Of a stretch of 52,915 nucleotides of DNA, positions 1 to 7,640 are shown in pieces. The translations under genes and the position numbers were made by a program. The DNA lies in NCBI GenBank assembly GCA_910574805.1, contig CAJTCV010000024.1, positions 1 to 52,915 of the forward strand, read 5' to 3'. Origin of the DNA: Lachnospiraceae bacterium (GTDB lineage: Bacteria > Bacillota > Clostridia > Lachnospirales > Lachnospiraceae). A model generated the notes under the pieces. That model did no database searches. It saw only the letters and a program-made list of their open reading frames with translations, and had not been told where the DNA came from. Positions within the stretch are counted from its first letter, which is position 1. Every line of letters starts with the position of its first letter.

Positions 1-38
1 ATTATCATAATATACAATACAATTCAAGTAAAAAATTT

Positions 39-74
39 ACAGGCATTAAAAAATCCCTGTTTTTCAATGCCTGT
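39..74 (-). terminator. Rho-independent terminator
   Basis: A 9-bp inverted repeat (ACAGGCATT / AATGCCTGT) is followed, on the minus strand, by a run of T. It lies just past the end of the truncated cytidylate kinase-like reading frame and would end leftward transcription. The rest of 1-110 is AT-rich and holds nothing else I can recognise. Confidence 0.7.
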
Positions 75-110
75 AATGCTATTTATGACTTTGCAATTGC
101 CCTAAAAGTT

Positions 111-356
111 CTACATTTCATGGAAATAGAGAAATGCCGCCGGATTCATGAATCGGTTTCCAACTGTTGACGGATAGAACACACGGATATCCTTTTCCGA
201 GATATGCGAAACATAATTTTGGTCAAACCCATGTTTTTCTGCTACCATCTCAATGATTTCATGGTCATAGCACGGAACTCCGAGAGCGTCTGCCAGTCGC
301 TTTCCCAGCTCCCGTCCTCCGCTTCCAAATTCCCGGCTGACCGTAATAATTTTCAT
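111..356 (-). pseudogene. Cytidylate kinase-like protein, N-terminal remnant
   Basis: The 81-residue frame begins with the phosphate-binding signature of the cytidylate kinase-like family (ITVSREFGSGGRELGKRLAD) and continues through a YDHEII segment typical of these P-loop proteins. It then stops at about 80 residues, where family members run to about 200. The lid and the C-terminal half are missing and a terminator follows directly, so it is unlikely to be an active kinase. Start chosen at the ATG before KIITVS, with AGAGGG upstream. It is a recognised family but a deleted copy; a genuine short relative cannot be fully excluded. Confidence 0.7.
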
Positions 357-447
357 AGACAATACCCTCTTTCTTATATTTTTTGAAAAACATTTATTTC
401 CGTCTCGTCCGCTGTCTTTTGGGTCTAAACCTCACTTTTTTATTCCG

Positions 448-1779
448 TCATTTCTCAAAAGACAGCGCCTTTGTATATTGGAACATTTTCAAGACCACAT
501 AAACTGCAACCAGCAATTCTGTAACCGGCATCGCAAACCAAACCGTATCTGCCCCTGCCACAGCTGGGAGGATGTAGATCAACATCCCGCTTATCACTGC
601 GCCTCTGGCAACAGAAACAATGAAAGATGCCATCGGTTTCATCAGCGCCTGAAAATAATAAGTAGAAAAAATATTCAGCGGAAGCAACAGGAAAGAAATG
701 CCATAACTGCAAATAATACCCGGGGCAATAACCAGTATTTCCTCCGTTGGCGTCATAAATATACGGACAAAAAAATTGGGAACGAAAACAGCAAGCGCCG
801 TCCAGACCACTCCAAACACCGCCGCCGTCCCTAATGCATATTTCAAAATCTGCACAATCCGTTTCCCTTTTCCCGCACCAAAATTCGCAGAGAGCATTGG
901 CTGGGACGCCTGGCCGATACTGTAAGCACAGCATTGGACAAACGTGCTGATATTGATGATGATACCGTAGACTGCCAGCGCGTCCGTTCCCAGGTATTTT
1001 AAAATCTGCCTGTTGAACAGCATGGTAAGAATTCCCATCGCCACATCGATAAAAAAGGTGGAAAACCCGGTGATACAAATGGACTTCAGGATGAAAAATA
1101 ATTTTACAGGCTTTACAATCCTTAACGTATTTTTTTTACTGCGAAAATGCGTCAGCATTACCAGCAGGGAAAAAACAGATCCCATGGCGGTTGCAAGACC
1201 CGCGCCCATGATCCCCATCCTCAGCACAAATACAAAGAAATAATCCCCGAATACATTAAAGATTCCGCCAAACAACACCGCTTTCGTTGCAAGAGCAGGA
1301 TTCCCGTCATTGCGTAAAAAGGCCGACATAAGCTGTGTAAACAGGAAACTGGGCACTACAAATTTAACCGGAAGCAGATAACTCCTTGCCAGCGGAAGCA
1401 GTGTTTCCTCCGCCCCGAACAAACGCAACAGCGCCACGTCAAAAAAAACCACTGCCAGCCATGTAAGGGCAGCCAAAACCGACGCCCCAATCACCGCTGC
1501 AGTAAAGTATTCATTGGATCTTTTCTGATTCTGTTCAGATACTCCCCGCAATGTAGTAAAAAGCACAGAACCTCCGATTCCCATGAGCAGCCCAAGGCTG
1601 TATATGATATTCCAGACGGGAGCAACCACAGCCAGCGCCGCCGTACCTTCCGGTCCCTGATACTGCCCGACCATGGCCATATCCACCGCACCATAAATAG
1701 ACGAAATCAGCGCGCTTCCGAATGCCGCAGCCAGATACTTAAAATACATTGGTTTGATTTTACTTGTAAACAGATCCAT
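448..1779 (-). CDS. MATE family multidrug efflux transporter
   Basis: A 443-residue, very hydrophobic protein of the usual MATE length with about twelve membrane segments in two repeats. The family signature is seen early (ISSIYGAVDMAMVGQYQG) and again as the paired PAGI/SYGIS-like segment near residue 350. MATE proteins export cationic drugs and metabolites in exchange for Na+ or H+ at the cytoplasmic membrane. The start has a clear GGAGG ribosome site. It is the second gene after the GNAT acetyltransferase, but has its own attenuator (a leader peptide ending RWK, then a terminator) in the 150 bp upstream. Expression is therefore probably conditional on ribosome stalling. The substrate is unknown; the paired leaders suggest a ribosome-targeting antibiotic response (inference). 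Confidence 0.9.
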   Translation of the reverse strand: MDLFTSKIKPMYFKYLAAAFGSALISSIYGAVDMAMVGQYQGPEGTAALAVVAPVWNIIYSLGLLMGIGGSVLFTTLRGVSEQNQKRSNEYFTAAVIGASVLAALTWLAVVFFDVALLRLFGAEETLLPLARSYLLPVKFVVPSFLFTQLMSAFLRNDGNPALATKAVLFGGIFNVFGDYFFVFVLRMGIMGAGLATAMGSVFSLLVMLTHFRSKKNTLRIVKPVKLFFILKSICITGFSTFFIDVAMGILTMLFNRQILKYLGTDALAVYGIIINISTFVQCCAYSIGQASQPMLSANFGAGKGKRIVQILKYALGTAAVFGVVWTALAVFVPNFFVRIFMTPTEEILVIAPGIICSYGISFLLLPLNIFSTYYFQALMKPMASFIVSVARGAVISGMLIYILPAVAGADTVWFAMPVTELLVAVYVVLKMFQYTKALSFEK

Positions 1780-1821
1780 ATCGTTTCCTTCCTCCTCTGA
1801 TTTCTTTTGCTTCTCAAAAGT

Positions 1822-1869
1822 AAAAAAGCCGGATAAAGAACAGACTTTTCAATCTGTGCCTTATCCAGC
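1822..1869 (-). terminator. Attenuator terminator before MATE gene (copy 1)
   Basis: A long stem (GCTGGATAAGGCACAGA pairing with TCTGTTCTTTATCCGGC) is followed by TTTTTT on the minus strand. It sits between the RWK leader peptide and the MATE start. A ribosome held on the last leader codons would cover the first bases of the 5' arm and prevent the stem from forming. It is nearly identical to the copy at 2485-2532. Confidence 0.85.
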
Positions 1870-1872
1870 ATA

Positions 1873-1890
1873 TCACTTCCACCGAGTCAT
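1873..1890 (-). CDS. Leader peptide MTRWK of MATE attenuator
   Basis: A five-codon frame (ATG ACT CGG TGG AAG TGA) has a strong GGAGGG ribosome site 3 bases upstream (1894-1899) and ends 3 bases before the terminator stem. The second leader copy keeps R-W-K-stop while changing CGG to CGC and TGA to TAA, which is a coding signature. The R-W-K end fits the Arg/Lys-x-Arg/Lys (+X+) rule known for macrolide-dependent ribosome arrest, as in ErmD-type leaders. Induction of the downstream gene by a stalled ribosome is inference. Confidence 0.75.
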   Translation of the reverse strand: MTRWK

Positions 1891-1932
1891 ATACCCTCCG
1901 GGCAAACTGCCTGCTTTATATCAAAAGCAGAA

Positions 1933-2388
1933 TTATTCCATTTTCCTTCCCATTAAAATAACACCGTCTTCCCTTTCAAACCCATGCTTTCCATAAAACT
2001 CCGGAAGCATGCCCTCATTGGCGGTAATCAGGTTTACTCCTTTTATTCCGCGTTCTTTCATCTCCGCAAGACAGCGTTCCAGCAGTTTTGTTGCAATGCC
2101 TTTTCTCTGGTAATCCGGCAAAACTGCAAGGTCATTGATCTCAAAAACTCTTCCGTAATGAAACAGCATCGTACTGCCCAAAATAAATCCCACTACCCTG
2201 CCATCCAGCAGACATTCCAATCCATAAGATTGTTTTGATTCTAAAATTTCACTGACATGGAGTACGGCTTCTTCTGTTTTCCAACAATCATTCCAGGGTT
2301 CTCCGGAAAATGCTTTTGCATATAATTCCCCGTATTCTTGAATATGTTCTGACGAACAGCGTTTAATAATATAACTTCCCATATCCAT
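1933..2388 (-). CDS. GNAT family N-acetyltransferase
   Basis: About 151 residues with a full GNAT fold. The acetyl-CoA loop is clear in the stretch VLPDYQRKGIATKLLERCL (Q/R-x-x-G-x-G/A type), followed by the VNLITANEGMLPEFYGKHGF segment typical of the last strands. GNATs acetylate small amines, antibiotics or protein N-termini; the substrate is unknown. Start chosen at ATG-GAT-ATG after GGGAAGG; the frame stays open upstream to 2481, and an ATG at 2436 is a less likely start. It is the first gene of a two-gene unit with the MATE pump and is preceded by a perfect promoter and an RWK attenuator. A resistance role is inferred from that context only. Confidence 0.85.
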   Translation of the reverse strand: MDMGSYIIKRCSSEHIQEYGELYAKAFSGEPWNDCWKTEEAVLHVSEILESKQSYGLECLLDGRVVGFILGSTMLFHYGRVFEINDLAVLPDYQRKGIATKLLERCLAEMKERGIKGVNLITANEGMLPEFYGKHGFEREDGVILMGRKME

Positions 2389-2484
2389 AATCCTTCCCTT
2401 TTTCACAGCATACACTGTATTCTTCCGTTTTTCCATCCGCAGATTGTTCTCTTCCCCACTAATTTCCCTTCGCCTCCCCAAAAC

Positions 2485-2532
2485 AAAAAAGCCGGATAAA
2501 GAACAGACCTTTCAATCTGCGCCTTATCCAGC
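2485..2532 (-). terminator. Attenuator terminator before GNAT gene (copy 2)
   Basis: The stem GCTGGATAAGGCGCAGA / TCTGTTCTTTATCCGGC is followed by TTTTTT. It differs from the copy before the MATE gene at only a few positions. A competing hairpin (ATATTGCT / AGTAATAT, about 2534-2556) spans the leader codons just upstream. Confidence 0.85.
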
Positions 2533-2535
2533 ATA

Positions 2536-2553
2536 TTACTTCCAGCGAGCAAT
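2536..2553 (-). CDS. Leader peptide (I/M)ARWK of GNAT attenuator
   Basis: The reading frame aligned to the MTRWK leader is ATT GCT CGC TGG AAG TAA, with the same GGAGGG ribosome site (2557-2562) 3 bases upstream. The start codon is ATT, which is rare but used by some bacterial genes. A TTG start in another frame would run through the terminator and does not conserve RWK. Conservation of R-W-K-stop with synonymous third-base changes is the main evidence. Confidence 0.6.
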   Translation of the reverse strand: MARWK

Positions 2554-2573
2554 ATACCCTCCGAGCTGCCAAC

Positions 2574-2614
2574 AGCTGCATTATATTAAAAACAGATCTG
2601 TTTGTCAAGCCAAT
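2574..2614 (-). promoter_or_regulatory. Strong promoter of GNAT-MATE unit
   Basis: On the minus strand TTGACA is separated from TATAAT by exactly 17 bases, a consensus vegetative promoter. Transcription would start around 2572 and give a leader of about 90 nt containing the leader peptide and terminator before GNAT. A high-output promoter followed by an attenuator is the classic layout of inducible resistance genes. Confidence 0.85.
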
Positions 2615-2639
2615 TTAGCAGTAAAATTACTCTCTTGGC

Positions 2640-2830
2640 CTTTGCAAAGGTAAGCGCATCCGGTCTTGCCTTGTCTCCGTAATACTGATGTGCCCAGAGA
2701 TAGCCTGTTCTGCCAGACCCCTCGTGCGGTATGCCGCCAGCCTTACCATCTTTAACAGCGTTTCATTTGCTTCCGCACCGCAGCAGCAGACAACCGTTCT
2801 CGGAAGATACAACATAATCAATACTAACAC
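2640..2830 (-). pseudogene. Class III aminotransferase remnant
   Basis: Two recognisable pieces of a pyridoxal-phosphate class III aminotransferase (acetylornithine/diaminopelargonate type) lie in different frames. One is GAEANETLLKMVRLA, from the conserved SGAEANE segment. The other is GRTGYLWAHQYYGDKARPD followed by ALTFAKA, from the region around the cofactor aspartate and lysine. The long stretch normally between them is gone. The piece ends against the GNAT promoter, so a deletion probably brought that promoter to its present place. Confidence 0.6.
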
Positions 2831-2859
2831 CAGCTACCCGCTCCCGAATGGCATCACCA

Positions 2860-3388
2860 ACTATGAAACAGCTGAGTTAGTGTATGGAAATCCGCCAGGA
2901 AACAATGGTCAAAATCCCAACATTGAGTATCCTGATTACGAGGATGTAAACAGGCATCTTTCCACCAGAAAGAACATGACTTTGGTGTTCCTTTGGAACA
3001 GGTACAAAAAGAAGTGCGAGGAAACCGGCAGGCGTTATTATCAATACCGCCAGTTCTGCGAACATTACTCTGAATGATGCGCTGAAAATGCCGAAACCTT
3101 ACACTTCAATGCCGTCATTGGTGAAAAGATGGAGGTTGACTCTGCCGGCAAGACATTTAAGATTACCGCTCCGTTAACCGCTAAAATCTATACTGTCGTG
3201 ATATTTGTTGCCAGTCTGCCCTATTCACAGTACATATACGCAGAGGGGGTGTTTTCGGCAAAAGATCCTTGGTGGATCAATGTAAATAACCATCCCCTGG
3301 ACTACTTTGGCGGAGTTCCTGCGCTTGTGATCTGCGATAACTGCAGGCAGGCCGTCATAGCAAACAGGGATTGGATCGCACCGGAGCC
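2860..3388 (+). pseudogene. istA: IS21-family transposase IstA, broken
   Basis: Residues like LVYGNPPGNNGQNPN and YEDVNRHLSTRKNMTLVFLW, then GEKMEVDSAGKTF and DYFGGVPALVICDN, match the central and DDE parts of IstA. A TGA at 3075-3077 interrupts the frame where a Trp codon is expected (H-Y-x-x-W). The frame is then cut off at about 3388 by a second insertion sequence on the opposite strand. The N-terminal helix-turn-helix and the end of the catalytic domain are absent, and no IstB follows. It is a dead IS21 element. Confidence 0.75.
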
Positions 3389-4458
3389 ATAACCTGCTCA
3401 AAGCCAATGTGCCTCGCCCCACACTGGTAGACGAAACGAATCCGTTCTTCCTGGATATGGCTGTAAATATAAGCATAGCCATCTTTGAAGGACATGGTTT
3501 CACCGCAGCCAGTACACGCAGGCAGATGGGCCAGCGACATCCGCAGCCAGTACCTCCTGATCCCCTGCGATGAGCGGACCTGGTACCTGTCAAATACCAG
3601 TCTGTCCTTTGCCTGGCGGAAAAACACCTCCACCGGCCACCGTTCCACATATCTGTCCAGGATCTCCCGGGTGCTTAAAGAAACATCTGTGCTGATAAAA
3701 GCCCGCAGGGCTTTGGGGGCATGGAATGCGCCCTTCGGACAGCTGATCAGAACTACTGCGTTTTCAATGCCATTGAGGCTCCCCTCATACTGATAGACCT
3801 AATAGCTCTGGCTGCCAACTGTCACAAGGCTGACACCGGCATCTGTCTTTCGCAAATGGAGGGCGAACTCGCTTACCTTCTGCTTTATACCGCAGGGGTA
3901 CAGCACCCGGTTCGTTTTCAGCGCACCAATGGTATGGAAGCCCTTTTTGATAAAGGCATCCATGATGTCACCGCATGTATACCAGCTGTCGCAGAGAAAA
4001 TAAGAAACAACCGGCAGTACAGGCAGTTCATCCGCAATCTCCTGTACGATTTTCACCTTTGATTTGGATTTGCCGTACATGACGATGGCATAATTAAGGA
4101 CAAGGCCATTGCAGGAGAGCATGACGGTTACATCCTGATGCCCATAGTCCTGCTTCCCCTTAAGATGGGACTGGTGGAAATACGCATCTTCAATCGGGTG
4201 CAGAGCCCGTGACGAAGGCTTTGTCTTTGATGAGATGGTGTCATCCACAATGCAGAATACAGGCTTTCCAGACTGTCTGGCTTCCCTGTAGATGAACTGG
4301 ATGACGGTGCTTTTGAGTATATCTTCCAGTGTGGCGTCATCCCATTTTCCTTTATTAAGGAAATGTGCAACCGTGATACGGTGGCAGGGGCTGTATTTTT
4401 CAAAATCGACAGTTTTCCCGTGATATCCAGGGGTAAAGACGGATATCAGTATGGCCAT
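3355..4458 (-). pseudogene. DDE transposase with in-frame amber codon
   Basis: The reading frame runs from ATG at 4458 through typical IS4/IS701-type blocks: CIVDDTISSKTKPSS (first catalytic Asp), VSYFLCDSWYT (second Asp) and ERWPVEVFFRQAKDRL (catalytic Glu). A TAG at 3799-3801 stands where the family has Tyr (SQSY-x-VYQYEG). The frame continues perfectly beyond it for 148 more codons, the last ten of which read into the flanking istA. A single base change explains the loss, so the element is recent but inactive unless the amber is suppressed. Confidence 0.75.
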
Positions 4459-4578
4459 GATATGCTTTATGACGGTTTGGGGAAAGACACGGCACAGATT
4501 TAACTTTTTAAGGCAGTTGTAAAGCAGTGGTGAATGGTATATACTGTTTTCTATAAGACATCATCCTTTGCAGGTTAT
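3388..4578 (-). mobile_element. IS4/IS701-like insertion sequence inside IS21 remnant
   Basis: A minus-strand DDE transposase lies between candidate terminal repeats ATAACCTGC (3389-3397) and GCAGGTTAT (4569-4577). The left end falls inside the istA reading frame, so this element arrived after the IS21. The right boundary is less certain: a further inverted pair AAGACATCAT / ATGATGTCTT at 4555-4624 could place the end near 4630. No clear target duplication was seen. Confidence 0.6.
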
Positions 4579-4691
4579 TGTTTTCTTAGCAGATACAGTA
4601 TACACCCACAGAGGCATGATGTCTTTAGTTATATGCGATTTTAAATCATTTTGGTAAAAATTCAAATTTGCTCAATTATAGTTATCAATTA

Positions 4692-5034
4692 AGCCTAAGT
4701 ATGCGAAGGTAATACTTGAGGAAAAAAACAATACGAGTTCCGAAAAAGCAGACCGAAAGACAGTGTGGATCGAATCATTTTCTATGCGTCAGCACCGCAG
4801 AAGGAAGTGATCGGAGAGGCGCTTATTGATGAAATATTGGAAGGGACGCCGAAAGAAATCTGGGAGATATCAAAAACTGCTGCAGGCATTACAAAGAAAT
4901 TTTATTTTTCCTACTATTCAGGAAAAGATAAGGCTATTGCATATAAATTAAAAAATGTAATGATTTACGAAAAGCCCAAGACTTTGTCCAATTACAGTAT
5001 CCGTCAGGCTCCGCAATCTTTCGTATATTTATAA
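4692..5034 (+). pseudogene. ASCH domain protein, degraded 5' end
   Basis: The frame from 4765 (VDRIIFYASAPQKEVIGEA and ending APQSFVYL) is the bulk of a small ASCH-type protein, a fold related to PUA and thought to bind RNA or nucleotides. Its expected beginning (SIKPKYAKVILEE at about 4692) is in another frame. Between them is a run of seven A where eight would restore the frame. No start codon precedes the first part. It is a frameshifted, 5'-truncated copy next to the IS junction. Confidence 0.7.
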
Positions 5035-5218
5035 ACGACTACACAGCAGCCCTTCCGCATCCGTTCAAAATCACCAGCAGATACAGAAGAGCTGCTTTTC
5101 ACGACATTGATACAGGGCAAGATAACATACTGTTCCATCCGTACCGCCTCTATTTTGTTAAAACATTCACAATCCAAAATTCCGCCGGCTGAACGGTTTC
5201 TTTTTCATCCGTGTTTTT

Positions 5219-5478
5219 TTATTCCGTAAACAGCGGCGTGGAATAATAACAGTCCGCCGTATCCGGAAGAAGCGCCACAATCACCTTTCCGTCGGTGTCT
5301 CTCCAGATCTCCGGGCCCGTCGTCGCCCTGTGGACGGCCGGATTGGCGGGATTGACAAACTGCCCGGGGATAAAGCCGCCCGGAATCTCCTTTGCCAGCT
5401 CCTCCGCCTTCTCGATGGCGCCCGCCATCCCTCTGAAGCCTTCTGTCAGCACCAGCTCCGCGCCGTACGCCTTCAGAA
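5219..5478 (-). pseudogene. cysK: Cysteine synthase fragment with internal deletion
   Basis: The minus-strand frame reads [14 protein letters not shown], then [20 protein letters not shown] and [11 protein letters not shown]. It then jumps straight to the family C-terminus ([19 protein letters not shown]). The roughly 100 residues between, which carry the PLP phosphate-binding loop, are deleted in frame. The upstream half with the PLP lysine is also missing. It abuts, head to head, an Rrf2 regulator fragment. These two genes are normally neighbours in one direction, so an inversion or deletion has occurred. Confidence 0.85.
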
Positions 5479-5682
5479 TATACCGTCGGCGAGATTCTGG
5501 AAGTCATGGAAGGGACGCTGGCGGTAGTGGCATGCCTGCAGGACGGCGCAAAACCATGCAAAAGAAGCGCACAGTGCGCCACTCTGCCCATGTGGAAGGA
5601 ATTTGACCGGATGGTCCGTGATTTCTTTTTCCATATCACGCTGGAAGACCTTGCGGAAGGCCGTTTTCCCCTGTCTGATTGA
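5479..5682 (+). pseudogene. Rrf2-family regulator (CymR/IscR-like), C-terminal remnant
   Basis: The plus-strand frame begins [20 protein letters not shown] and continues with CKRSAQCATLPMWKEFDRMV and ITLEDLA, the effector part of Rrf2 regulators that control cysteine or Fe-S genes. Three Cys residues lie in the expected loop. The N-terminal winged helix and start are absent. The left end coincides with the start of the inverted cysK fragment. Confidence 0.8.
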
Positions 5683-5778
5683 TTTTCTTTTAAAAATATA
5701 TGGTTTCAGCTTGTCATTTTTCGTATCTGTACAATTCCTCAAAACAGAATCGAACCAATACAGGGTCCTGACACACTG

Positions 5779-6162
5779 GAAAGAGCCACCCGATCGTTTG
5801 TTCAATCGAATGGCTCTTTACTCGTCAATCTGAAGTTTCACCTTCATTATCTCCTTTCAAGATTATTTCCGGATACTGCCAGATTGTTTTGATCCACTGT
5901 TCTGTTTTCATCTCTTATCACGTCCGGGAAAGGATCTGCAATTCTGCTTTTCTTCTGCCTTCTCTTCTTCAGATCCGGTCATCTCTTCCGCCGACATTCG
6001 GATCGTTCCCAATCATGATTAAAATTTCATCTTCCCATTGGACCTTTCCTCCCTTTCCAGAGACTTTTGTGTGTCTCTTTCTTTTTGGTGATTTTATATT
6101 ACAACATCTCTTTTTATTTGTCAATAGTTTTCTGAAAATTTTTTATACTATTTTTAATTATC
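5779..6162 (-). repeat. 384-bp repeat, copy A: promoter plus about 310-nt transcript, candidate small RNA
   Basis: On the minus strand TTGACA (6119-6124) and TAATAT (6096-6101) are spaced 17 bp. They are followed by a small hairpin (AGAGAC/GTCTCT), about 250 nt without a convincing gene, and a 15-bp closing stem (AAAGAGCCATTCGAT / ATCGGGTGGCTCTTT) ending near 5779. The same unit recurs at 11075-11458 with scattered substitutions and a 1-bp indel in the only longish frame, which argues against a protein. A short MKVKLQIDE-type frame with AAGGAG lies just before the closing stem. Confidence 0.6.
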
Positions 6163-6368
6163 TGCTACCTGTGGCTTCAGATATGGCGCCATCATCTCTT
6201 TTGAACACCGTATCTCTTTTCAGCAGCATGCGTGATAAAGCGGCCTCAGCAAAACAATCCGGTATATTCCGTACATGTATCCGCTATGTGATAAACAAAT
6301 ACATCCCCGCCGATCTCTCTGTAAATAATCATATGCTTTCCACTGATCACCATTATCGAGAAAACCAT

Positions 6369-6397
6369 TTGCCGTTTTACCGGCCATAAGATACAAT
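6369..6397 (+). promoter_or_regulatory. Promoter of aldo/keto reductase gene
   Basis: TTGCCG and TACAAT are separated by 17 bases on the plus strand, 43 bases before the start codon. The -35 is imperfect. No other promoter is seen in the 60 bp leader. Confidence 0.55.
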
Positions 6398-6439
6398 AGA
6401 AGGCAGAACAGAAAAACACAGAAAAGGAGCACACGCTAT

Positions 6440-7567
6440 ATGCAGACAAAAAAACTTGGCTTCGGCCTTATGCGCCTGCCCTTGAACGACAAAACCAATG
6501 CGGGCGACATTGACGTGGAACAGGTAAAACAGATGGTCGATACATTTCTGGAGAGAGGCTTTACCTATTTTGACACGGCCTGGATGTACTGCGGCTTCCA
6601 GAGCGAGAACGTGACAAAAACCGCTCTCGTGGACCGCCATCCCAGAGACAGCTACACCCTTGCCACCAAGCTGCACGCCGGTTATATCGATTCTCTGGAA
6701 GACCGGGACCGAATCTTCAACGAACAGCTTAAGAAAACCGGCGTCACCTATTTTGACTACTATCTGATTCACGGCATCGAAGCTTCCATGCTGCCAAAAT
6801 ATGAGAAGCTGGACTGCTTCCGCTGGCTGCTTAGCAAAAAAGCCGCGGGACTGGTAAGGCACGCCGGATTCTCGTTCCACGGCAGCGCCCAGCTGCTGGA
6901 TGAGATCCTGACAAAGCATCCGGAGATGGAATTTGTCCAGCTGCAGATCAATTATCTGGACTGGGAAAGCGAGTGGGTTCAGTCCCGCCGATGCTACGAA
7001 GTCGCTGTGAAGCACAAAAAACCGGTCATCGTCATGGAGCCGGTCAAGGGCGGCACGCTGGCAAAGGTTCCAAAGAACGCGGAAAAGCTGTTCCGCGACA
7101 GAGAACCGGAACTGTCGGTCTCCAGCTGGGCGATCCGCTTCGCCGCCTCCCTTGACAATGTGATGATGGTGCTTTCCGGTATGAGCACTCTGGAACAAAT
7201 GGAGGACAATTTAAGTTATATGGAAAATTTCCGGCCCCTCACGGAAGAAGAAAAGAAGCTGACCGCCCAGGTGGCGGACATCATCAACGAGAAAACCGCC
7301 ATCCCCTGTACCGGATGCTCCTACTGTACGGAAGGATGTCCGCAGAAGATCGCCATTCCCAAATATTTTTCTCTGTACAATGAGGATATGAGAGAAGATC
7401 TGGAGGAAAAGGGATGGACCGCGAACTTTACCCAGTATGAGATCCTGGCCGACAGGTTCGGAAGAGCAAAGGACTGCGTGGAGTGCGGACAATGCGAGAG
7501 CGTCTGTCCGCAGCACCTGCCCATTATAGAAAAGTTAAAAGAGGTGTCCGCGCATTTCGACCATTAG
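6440..7567 (+). CDS. Aldo/keto reductase with C-terminal 2x[4Fe-4S] domain
   Basis: 375 residues: an aldo/keto reductase barrel (FTYFDTAWMY with catalytic Asp and Tyr, TLATKLH with Lys, DYYLIHGI with His), then a ferredoxin-like tail. The tail has two Cys sets, C290-x2-C-x2-C-x3-C-P and C346-x2-C-x2-C-x3-C-P. This subfamily is common in anaerobic Clostridia and probably takes electrons from ferredoxin or NADPH for an unknown carbonyl substrate. Start has AAAGGAG 9 bases upstream. It stands alone between the 384-bp repeat and the oppositely oriented NAD-kinase-like gene. The substrate cannot be named. Confidence 0.9.
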   Translation: MQTKKLGFGLMRLPLNDKTNAGDIDVEQVKQMVDTFLERGFTYFDTAWMYCGFQSENVTKTALVDRHPRDSYTLATKLHAGYIDSLEDRDRIFNEQLKKTGVTYFDYYLIHGIEASMLPKYEKLDCFRWLLSKKAAGLVRHAGFSFHGSAQLLDEILTKHPEMEFVQLQINYLDWESEWVQSRRCYEVAVKHKKPVIVMEPVKGGTLAKVPKNAEKLFRDREPELSVSSWAIRFAASLDNVMMVLSGMSTLEQMEDNLSYMENFRPLTEEEKKLTAQVADIINEKTAIPCTGCSYCTEGCPQKIAIPKYFSLYNEDMREDLEEKGWTANFTQYEILADRFGRAKDCVECGQCESVCPQHLPIIEKLKEVSAHFDH

Positions 7568-7640
7568 TCAAACCGGCTGCGCCTTTTTGCGGCCGCATAA
7601 CAAACATACGGCCCGAAAGCAGACGGGGGATACTGGACGG

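Noticed and set aside
2388-2436. The upstream extension of the GNAT frame contains YAVKKGR, resembling the hybrid-binding domain start
   Set aside because: Only about nine residues match; the rest of the domain is absent and the likely start lies downstream. Treated as coincidence.
5035-5204. Minus-strand frame MEQYVILPCINVV near 5150
   Set aside because: Short, without ribosome site or recognisable family. I see nothing I can support in this interval.
5889-6389. Long plus-strand ORF across repeat copy A
   Set aside because: Phe/Ser-rich composition typical of antisense frames, no ribosome site, and it covers the minus-strand promoter.
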